Positions 1 through 4,514 of a stretch of 10,729 nucleotides of DNA are shown here, one piece after another. Source of the DNA: Methylothermaceae bacterium (lineage in GTDB: Bacteria > Pseudomonadota > Gammaproteobacteria > Methylococcales > Methylothermaceae). The DNA is taken from positions 1 through 10,729 of the forward strand of contig JALVSV010000373.1 in the NCBI GenBank assembly GCA_027024125.1. The letters are read 5' to 3'. Each line of letters opens with the position of its first letter. Position 1 is the first letter of the stretch. The notes below the pieces were generated by a model. That model made no database searches. It saw only the letters and a program-made list of their open reading frames with translations, and had not been told where the DNA came from. Both the position numbers and the translations under genes were made by a program.

Positions 1-131
1 ATGCGGGTTGGTTCGGTTTTGGGAAATTCGAGTTGAGTACTTGAAATCATGAGCGACATCAACCAGAACAGTCCCAGTGAGGCGATAAGGCCTAGAACCA
101 AAGAGGCGGGCCAAAGCAACGGGGTGTTCAT
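1..131 (-). CDS. tonB: TonB protein, N-terminal part (cut by window edge)
   Basis: This is the start of the energy-transducing TonB protein of the operon; only 43 full codons are inside the window. TonB is anchored in the inner membrane, spans the periplasm, and passes energy from the ExbB/ExbD motor to outer-membrane receptors. Translating the minus strand from the ATG at 131 gives a short polar start (MNTP), one hydrophobic segment at about residues 5-32, then a polar stretch ending in FPKTEPTR. That is the usual N-terminus of TonB2-type proteins: one signal-anchor helix followed by a Pro/charged region. The ATG overlaps the exbD stop by 4 nt (ATGA), so translation is probably coupled to exbD. 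The C-terminal TonB domain lies outside the window, so the call rests on the membrane anchor and on position in the operon. Confidence 0.8.
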   Translation of the reverse strand, partial: MNTPLLWPASLVLGLIASLGLFWLMSLMISSTQLEFPKTEPTR

Positions 132-541
132 CTGGATTCAGTCGTGGCGGCAATGGCCATATCAGTCACACCTGCCAACCGGACCTGATCCATGACGCGT
201 GTCAGGATACTGACCTTCGCGTCTCGGTCGGCGGCAATGACAACGTTGCCAAGAGGGTTCTCCGCCCGCAATCTGGTGATCACAGCACGAACCGCCCGGA
301 TATCTACCGGCCGTTTGTCAATCCAGATTTCATTATTGGGTTTGATGGCAATAATGATGTTTCCGCGTTCCTGACGCTGTGCCGTTTGCGCTGTGGGTCG
401 ATTGATCTCTATGCCGGATTCTTTGACGAATGAAGTGGTGACGATGAAGAAGATCAACATGATGAATATGATATCTAGCATCGGCGTCAGGTTGATTTCG
501 CCGCTGTCTTGGTCCTGATTGTTTCTGTAGTGTCGTCTCAT
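128..541 (-). CDS. exbD: ExbD/TolR-family proton channel subunit
   Basis: This 137-residue ExbD/TolR subunit pairs with ExbB to form the proton-driven motor that energises TonB. It has a short basic cytoplasmic N-terminus, then the family signature INLTPMLDIIFIMLIFF (residues 16-32) in a single transmembrane helix of about 22-38. Asp23 in this helix is the conserved protonatable residue of the family. Residues 45-137 form the periplasmic domain, with the typical beta-strand NIIIAIKPNNEIWIDKRPVD and the VVIAADRDAKV segment. The length matches the usual ExbD size of about 130-145 residues. Its ATG shares one base with the exbB stop (TGATG), and its own stop overlaps the tonB start by 4 nt. Identification is secure at family level; assignment to the TonB rather than Tol system follows from the neighbours. 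Confidence 0.95.
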   Translation of the reverse strand: MRRHYRNNQDQDSGEINLTPMLDIIFIMLIFFIVTTSFVKESGIEINRPTAQTAQRQERGNIIIAIKPNNEIWIDKRPVDIRAVRAVITRLRAENPLGNVVIAADRDAKVSILTRVMDQVRLAGVTDMAIAATTESR

Positions 542-1053
542 CAGTCGAATTGAAGGCTGTCGCTTAAACGGCGAGTTTCAATGTCCACCCGGTGTTCGAT
601 ACGCTGGCTGAAATACAATCCGGCGATGGCAACGGTCATTCCGGCAAGGGTGGGAAGGGTGGCATGAGAAATATGGGTTGCCATCGCTCGGGCGTTGCCT
701 GATCCGAAAACTGCCATGGCATCAAACATATGGATCATCCCTGTCACGGTCCCCAGTAGCCCCAATAACGGACACAGCCCGACGAGTGCTTTGATCAGGA
801 TTAAAGTTCGGGCGAGTTGATGGCGGGCATTGCTGATCATGGTTTCCCTGATCCTGTGGGCATACCATGAATGTTTGTCGGTCCTTGCCTGCCATCGGGC
901 CAGCAATTGTTTCGCAAATTCTGGATACCGAAAATAAAAAAATAGGTAGCGTTCGACAAGCAGCGTCCAAAGCGCCACTGCCAAGGCGAAAATCAGGGGG
1001 ATGATCGGCCCCCCCTGGACGAAAAAGTCAGCGATGGATTCTATCATTCCCAT
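541..1053 (-). CDS. exbB: ExbB proton channel protein (short, 170 aa)
   Basis: This is the short MotA/TolQ/ExbB-family channel subunit that assembles around the ExbD helix and conducts protons. Three hydrophobic segments are visible, at about residues 17-37, 86-106 and 133-149. The family core PLLGLLGTVTGMIHMFDAM sits at residues 95-113, and the last helix follows ATLPTLAGMTVAIAG. The length (170 aa) fits the short ExbB2 class. The start at 1053 is forced from upstream because an in-frame TAG lies 15 nt before it (1066-1068). No Shine-Dalgarno sequence is visible in the expected place; a CTCCAGGAG-like motif (around 1089-1096) is about 36 nt away, too far. Translation may depend on reinitiation after a short upstream reading frame (1066-1173). 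A second Met at codon 3 (1047) is an alternative start. Confidence 0.93.
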   Translation of the reverse strand: MGMIESIADFFVQGGPIIPLIFALAVALWTLLVERYLFFYFRYPEFAKQLLARWQARTDKHSWYAHRIRETMISNARHQLARTLILIKALVGLCPLLGLLGTVTGMIHMFDAMAVFGSGNARAMATHISHATLPTLAGMTVAIAGLYFSQRIEHRVDIETRRLSDSLQFD

Positions 1054-1170
1054 TCGTGGAGCAAACTAGAAACTGGTTGTCTGGTGCATCTCCTGGAGCC
1101 CACGGCAAATACAACGGTACGGGTATAAGAGTTCCTGTCCGGGATATGGCTGCCGCACAATCATTCCCAT
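1043..1170. repeat. 11-bp direct repeat bounding an apparent 117-bp insertion
   Basis: The plus-strand sequence ATCATTCCCAT occurs exactly at 1043-1053 and again at 1160-1170, a period of 117 bp, with 106 bp of unrelated DNA between. On the coding strand each copy reads ATGGGAATGAT. The copy at 1053 is the exbB start; the copy at 1170 begins in the last base of the ttpC stop codon. Removing one copy plus the intervening DNA would rebuild a ttpC-exbB junction with a 1- or 4-nt overlap, like the other junctions in this operon. The ends of the intervening DNA are only weakly inverted (GTGGAGCA at 1056-1063; GTGCGGCA reading inward from 1158), and no transposase fits in it. The repeat is directly seen; insertion is inference. 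Confidence 0.6.
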
Positions 1171-1173
1171 CAT
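1066..1173 (-). CDS. possible 35-codon upstream reading frame before exbB
   Basis: A 35-codon open frame fills the gap between ttpC and exbB. Its first ATG overlaps the ttpC stop by 4 nt (ATGA, 1170-1173), as at the other junctions. It stops at TAG (1066-1068), 12 nt before the exbB ATG and in the same frame as exbB. The peptide starts MMGMIVRQPYPG and contains CIC; it has no hydrophobic segment and resembles nothing I know. It may be translated by coupling and serve only to carry ribosomes to exbB, or it may be a chance product of the apparent insertion. There is no independent evidence for a functional peptide. Confidence 0.25.
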   Translation of the reverse strand: MMGMIVRQPYPGQELLYPYRCICRGLQEMHQTTSF

Positions 1174-2522
1174 GGTTTGCGCCCACGATTCTCCAGGATC
1201 ATGCTGATCAGACCGGCACTCTGTTCCTCCAATATCTGAATGATGGCACGACTGCGGTTGACCAGGAGTGAGTGAAGGAACAACAATGGAATGGCAACGG
1301 ATAATCCTAATAATGTCGTTACCAACGCCTGGGAAATGCCTCCGGCCATCAGTTTGGGATCTCCGGTACCAAACAGACTGATTGCCTGGAAGGTCTGGAT
1401 CATGCCGGTGACGGTCCCCAAAAGACCCAGCAGGGGAGCGACGGCAGTAATGAGTTTTACCAGTGCCTGCCCGCGCTCCAGCGGTGGAATCTCTTTCAGA
1501 ATCGCTTCATCGAGCAATGCCTCCAGGTTTTCCGGATCTGTCTGTTTGGTTTCCAAGGTGGTTTTGAGAATTCTTCCCAATGCATTGTCTTCCCGGGGTG
1601 TTTCCAAGTGGGACAGTTGAGCGTTGACGCGACTTCCGACTTTATACAGGAAAATCAGACGTGTGGTCACTATCAAGAGGCCTGTGAGTCCTAATGCCAG
1701 AATGATGTAACCGATAATCCCTCCCTGCTGAATTCTTTCACGCCAGTCGGGTGCATGGATTAGTAATTCCAGGAGGGTACCTCGGGAGGGATCAATTGCC
1801 ACAGGGGCCCAATCTTCTCGGGCATCCATGAATTTTTCCGCAAGGCTCAGAGTTCGGCCTTCTGGTTGCCTTGGAAGAAGCATGAGGGTTTCTGTTTCAG
1901 GCAGATAGCGTAAGTAACCCTCTTTGGAAATTACATTGAACGTACCTATTCTGACCACCTCATTTCGGGTGGGTATTCCTTTGGTGTCGAGGACCTCGGT
2001 GCTGAATCGGGAAACCTTTCCGGATTCGGCCATTTCCTGGAGTAGTAGATACCAAAGGGTATTCAACTGTTCGACTGTCGGGAGCCTTTTGTTTTCGGCG
2101 ATGGGCGTAAGCCTTAATGCTCTTCCTGGAAATTGCGCTGAAACCAGAGAATGCTCGAGTCTGGCTTTGAGGTCCCCGGCTACTTGACGTACGGTGCCTA
2201 CGATTTCTCCCAAGACGCCACTGCTGGCTTGCAACTTTTGCTCCAGTTCGGCCAGTTGTTCCCGGTTGGTTTCGAATTGGTTTTTCAGTTGGACGGCTTC
2301 CTTCTCCAGTGTTGCCAGCTCGCTTTTGGCTTTAGCCAGAAGTTGTTGCCTTTGGTTTCTATCGGCAAGAAACTGCCTTTCGCGCTCGTGGTTGAGACGG
2401 CTGATTTCCTGTTGGCGTTGTTTGACCTGATTCAACAATTGGTCCAGATCGACTGCATTGGAATGACCTGTGACCACCAATAACATTAGGGTGAAACCTA
2501 TAATACGAGTCTGCAGCATCAT
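1170..2522 (-). CDS. ttpC: TtpC-type long MotA/TolQ/ExbB protein with periplasmic coiled-coil domain
   Basis: This 450-residue protein is the large ExbB-like component that accompanies TonB2-type systems (TtpC in Vibrio). The N-terminus is a signal peptide ending near SNA (residue 23). A long charged, Gln-rich coiled coil follows (about 26-125), then a mixed region with VVRIGTFNVISKEGYLRYL (residues 189-207). The C-terminal channel domain starts at about residue 265. It has membrane segments at about 267-291, 353-375 and 398-420 and the signature VAPLLGLLGTVTGMIQTF (361-378) followed by GGISQALVTTLLGLSVAIPLL. It is far longer than a canonical ExbB (about 170-240 aa) because of the periplasmic extension. 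The ATG overlaps the stop of the DUF3450 gene by 4 nt. A codon-2 Met gives an alternative start with little effect. Family identification is firm; the gene name comes from the Vibrio precedent and operon context. Confidence 0.92.
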   Translation of the reverse strand: MMLQTRIIGFTLMLLVVTGHSNAVDLDQLLNQVKQRQQEISRLNHERERQFLADRNQRQQLLAKAKSELATLEKEAVQLKNQFETNREQLAELEQKLQASSGVLGEIVGTVRQVAGDLKARLEHSLVSAQFPGRALRLTPIAENKRLPTVEQLNTLWYLLLQEMAESGKVSRFSTEVLDTKGIPTRNEVVRIGTFNVISKEGYLRYLPETETLMLLPRQPEGRTLSLAEKFMDAREDWAPVAIDPSRGTLLELLIHAPDWRERIQQGGIIGYIILALGLTGLLIVTTRLIFLYKVGSRVNAQLSHLETPREDNALGRILKTTLETKQTDPENLEALLDEAILKEIPPLERGQALVKLITAVAPLLGLLGTVTGMIQTFQAISLFGTGDPKLMAGGISQALVTTLLGLSVAIPLLFLHSLLVNRSRAIIQILEEQSAGLISMILENRGRKP

Positions 2523-3280
2523 CGTGCCACCTCTGCCGCTGGCATCGGAAGGACCAAAAGATCAGGTGCCGCTTCTTTGCGAGCGATTCTAAGTCCATGG
2601 CGAATGGATCGACGATAGTTATTTGGAAGTGTTTGCCAACGGTGGTCTTTGGCCAGCCACATGCCTGAAGTGCTACCGTCCAAAGTCTGATAGAACAAAG
2701 CAACCCTTCCAATGCGTAGGAAATCCACGGGTCGCTTCTTGCCGTCCAACTCGAGTTCGGCTCGGTAGGCTTCGATGGTCACCGCGTATTCATTTTCTAT
2801 TTGATAGGCCTCTAGAATGCGGCGAAATTTTTCTGCAGTCGTGGTATCGGCCGACTTCAACAGGTGTTCGAGTTGCTCTATGCGTTGCCGCCTTTCTTCC
2901 CGAAGGAACGGAGTATCCATTTCGACGAATTCTTCCAGGGTTTTGACCATGGCTGTCATGAGAGGGATAACTTCCCTTTCGGCAACGGTGATCTCTTCAA
3001 GTTGGCGCTGCAGATCCTCTTTTTCCTGTTGCTGGGATTCTACCAACTGCCTCAGGTTGGCGGTATAGGACTTCAATGTCTTGATCTCGCGCAAGGTGCG
3101 GCGGTAATCTTCCAGCATCTTGCGACTGGCATCATTCAAAGCATCGATCTTTTGTTGGCTTTCTGCCGACTTCCGAAGTGTATTGGTTTCCACTGTCAGT
3201 GATTGATCCAAGGGATCTGCGCTGAGCGTTGTCGCCATGATGACGACCCAAGTCGAAAACGCTATCCTTAGGGCTGGCAT
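2519..3280 (-). CDS. DUF3450 periplasmic coiled-coil protein, first gene of the TonB operon
   Basis: This 253-residue protein belongs to the DUF3450 family, which is repeatedly found next to TtpC/ExbB/ExbD/TonB genes; its molecular role is unknown to me. A signal peptide (about residues 1-21, ending TLSA before DPLDQS) sends it to the periplasm. Residues 30-100 form a coiled coil rich in Gln, Glu and Lys. The segment EFVEMDTPFLREERRQR (117-133) and the later FLRIGRVALFYQTLDG (187-202) look like the conserved family blocks. I chose the ATG at 3280 over an upstream in-frame ATG at 3397. It has a good Shine-Dalgarno sequence (AGGAAA, 3287-3292, 6 nt away) and is followed at once by the signal peptide, whereas the upstream extension is polar and unlike the family. 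The stop overlaps ttpC by 4 nt (ATGA). Confidence 0.88.
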   Translation of the reverse strand: MPALRIAFSTWVVIMATTLSADPLDQSLTVETNTLRKSAESQQKIDALNDASRKMLEDYRRTLREIKTLKSYTANLRQLVESQQQEKEDLQRQLEEITVAEREVIPLMTAMVKTLEEFVEMDTPFLREERRQRIEQLEHLLKSADTTTAEKFRRILEAYQIENEYAVTIEAYRAELELDGKKRPVDFLRIGRVALFYQTLDGSTSGMWLAKDHRWQTLPNNYRRSIRHGLRIARKEAAPDLLVLPMPAAEVAR

Positions 3281-3374
3281 TGCATGTTTCCTGATATCAA
3301 ATGGCGATGAACGATAGCATAATGAGTGGAAATTACAATCTTTCCTGAAGAGAAGGCGCCTGCATTTTAGCCAA

Positions 3375-3400
3375 ATTTTGTGGGTTCGAACTGCCAAAAT
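3375..3400. promoter_or_regulatory. 26-bp imperfect palindrome, possible operator
   Basis: The two 13-base arms read ATTTTGTGGGTTC and GAACTGCCAAAAT. They are inverted complements at 10 of 13 positions: a six-base outer block, a three-base mismatch, and a perfect GTTCGAAC centre at 3384-3391. It lies 95 bp upstream of the DUF3450 start and 45 bp upstream of the candidate rpmE -35 box. The size and symmetry suit a dimeric repressor site, but it does not match a Fur box or any operator I recognise. There is no U-run for a terminator on either strand. Confidence 0.35.
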
Positions 3401-3444
3401 GATAGGATTTATGTGGTTGATGGCCCTGTGAAGTAAGATGGGGC

Positions 3445-3473
3445 TTGCTAAAGGATCGGGTGTTTTCTATTAT
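3445..3473 (+). promoter_or_regulatory. candidate sigma-70 promoter for rpmE
   Basis: TTGCTA (3445-3450) and TATTAT (3468-3473) are separated by exactly 17 bp. This gives 4 of 6 matches to the -35 consensus TTGACA and 5 of 6 to the -10 consensus TATAAT. Transcription would start near 3480, leaving an untranslated leader of about 190 nt before rpmE. A long leader is compatible with autogenous control of bL31, which has been reported for rpmE in E. coli. Short sequences like this also arise by chance. Confidence 0.45.
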
Positions 3474-3672
3474 TGACTGTTTTATCAGTGGCTGTTGACG
3501 CCAGGCCTGAAATCATTTGGGTGGCTACGATGTATTCGGATAAACCCAGCCGCAAACTACGATCAACAACGTGGCTGAGATTGTCGCCTGGCACCCACCT
3601 GACCAATGGATGAAGGATCTGTTGGGCATTGGCCGAAAACATGAGATTAATTGAGACAAGAGGTCATTTTGC

Positions 3673-3876
3673 ATGAAATCTGGTATTCATCCTGAATATA
3701 CGGCTGTCATTATCACTTGCAGTTGTGGCAACACCATTGAAACACGTTCCACTCTGGGGCGGGATATCCATGTGGAAGTATGTTCCGCCTGCCACCCTTT
3801 TTATACAGGTAAGCAGAAAATTGTCGATACGGCAGGTCGGGTAGACAAATTCCGGCGTAAGTACGGCGGGAAATAA
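3673..3876 (+). CDS. rpmE: 50S ribosomal protein L31 (bL31), zinc-binding form
   Basis: This 67-residue protein is ribosomal protein bL31, a large-subunit protein that contributes to the bridge with the small subunit. It begins MKSGIHPEY, typical of the family, and has four cysteines at residues 16, 18, 37 and 40 (CSC and CSAC). They match the zinc-ribbon of the C-plus form rather than the zinc-free YkgM-type paralogue. The C-terminus is basic (FRRKYGGK). The start is supported by AGAGGT at 3659-3664, 8 nt upstream of the ATG. It stands alone on the plus strand between two leftward transcription units, so it is probably monocistronic. No strong terminator is visible after it before the convergent gene ends at 3930. 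Confidence 0.97.
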   Translation: MKSGIHPEYTAVIITCSCGNTIETRSTLGRDIHVEVCSACHPFYTGKQKIVDTAGRVDKFRRKYGGK

Positions 3877-3929
3877 CTTTCATTGTCATCCCTCGGTTCC
3901 GGCAGTGGCGTATCTGTCGTCTTTGCCGG

Positions 3930-4508
3930 TCAACCCTTCTTCAGCATTCGGCGCAGGGCTTTGATTGTGGCGCTCGGGACAGCATTGCGTGCAATCTGTT
4001 TGCGGGCATGGGGCAAATACAGTCGGACTTCAATGAGACGTGTGTTCCATTGAAAGGTGAGCACCGGGATTTCCATCTTTTTTCCATGGCATCTGATCAC
4101 CAGGTCAGGTGCTTCACGAAAGCGGACATTGGTTTCGACAAGTTTCCAGATGACTTCTTCTGGCGTATCCGGATATAGATTCAGAATAATAGGATTATGC
4201 TCACCCGCCGTACCTTCCAGCACGGTCCCAATCAAGCGGGGGGAGAAAATGCCAAGAAATTCCATTGCCTGAAGGGCCGTCATTCGAAGATGATGGATGA
4301 ATTCGTCCTGTTGCTGGAAGCGAAATATCCGATGGTATTCCTGTAATGCGGCAGTGACACTGTCATCGTCCGGTAGGAACTTCCTCCAGTCCAAACCCAA
4401 TCTTTCTGAGGCCTTGCGTTTGGCAACTGCATAATTGTCTATGCCTTCTTCAACGATCAGTCGGGCGCTGAGTTGTGCAATGCGAATGTGATTGCGTGTC
4501 GTTTCCAT
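3930..4508 (-). CDS. conserved hypothetical protein, degenerate nucleotidyltransferase-like core
   Basis: This 192-residue soluble protein has no signal peptide or membrane segment. The first 90 residues are mostly helical and charged (QLSARLIVEEGIDNYAVAKR near 12-31). From residue 91 comes RLIGTVLEGTAGEHNPIILNLYPDT, followed by EEVIWKLVETNVRF and a strand-rich part to about 166. The G-T-V-L plus H-N-P-I-I-L-N-L pattern resembles the Gly-Ser and Asp-x-Asp region of Pol-beta-type nucleotidyltransferases, but the catalytic acids are missing (N105, N110), so it is probably not an active enzyme. From memory, relatives in Pseudomonas and other gammaproteobacteria carry a misleading 'UDP-N-acetylmuramate-alanine ligase' label; nothing here resembles MurC. 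It starts 6 nt after the mrcA stop with no clear Shine-Dalgarno, so it is likely cotranscribed and perhaps coupled. Function unknown. Confidence 0.8.
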   Translation of the reverse strand: METTRNHIRIAQLSARLIVEEGIDNYAVAKRKASERLGLDWRKFLPDDDSVTAALQEYHRIFRFQQQDEFIHHLRMTALQAMEFLGIFSPRLIGTVLEGTAGEHNPIILNLYPDTPEEVIWKLVETNVRFREAPDLVIRCHGKKMEIPVLTFQWNTRLIEVRLYLPHARKQIARNAVPSATIKALRRMLKKG

Positions 4509-4514
4509 CGTCTT

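Larger units (their letters stand above)
3281..3672. other. 392-bp divergent intergenic region between the TonB operon and rpmE
   Basis: No recognisable gene lies in this stretch. It must hold the promoter of the leftward TonB operon and that of rightward rpmE. Visible elements are a Shine-Dalgarno sequence for the DUF3450 gene at its left end (3287-3292), a 26-bp palindrome (3375-3400), a candidate rpmE promoter (3445-3473), possible leader-RNA stems (GCCAGGC at 3500-3506 with GCCTGGC at 3586-3592; TGGGT at 3518-3522 with ACCCA at 3544-3548), and the rpmE ribosome binding site AGAGGT (3659-3664). I found no convincing promoter for the leftward operon and no clear Fur box, although TonB genes are often iron-regulated. 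Short open frames exist on both strands but lack good start signals. Confidence 0.6.

Noticed and set aside
3301..3330. Fur box upstream of the TonB operon
   Set aside because: The AT-rich sequence around CGATAGCATAATGAG does not keep the Fur inverted hexamer pattern; matches are no better than chance.
3281..3397. 39-residue N-terminal extension of the DUF3450 protein
   Set aside because: The extension is polar with scattered Cys and Arg and would bury the signal peptide internally; the ATG at 3280 has a good AGGAAA site 6 nt upstream.
3448..3642. 64-codon minus-strand open frame upstream of rpmE
   Set aside because: No Shine-Dalgarno precedes the ATG, no recognisable domain, signal or membrane segment is present, and it lies across the predicted rpmE promoter and leader. 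I treat it as a chance frame.
3899..3929. Inverted pair CCGGCA/TGCCGG between rpmE and the convergent gene, as a terminator
   Set aside because: The stem is only 6 bp with a 19-nt loop and no following T-run on either strand, too weak to call a terminator.
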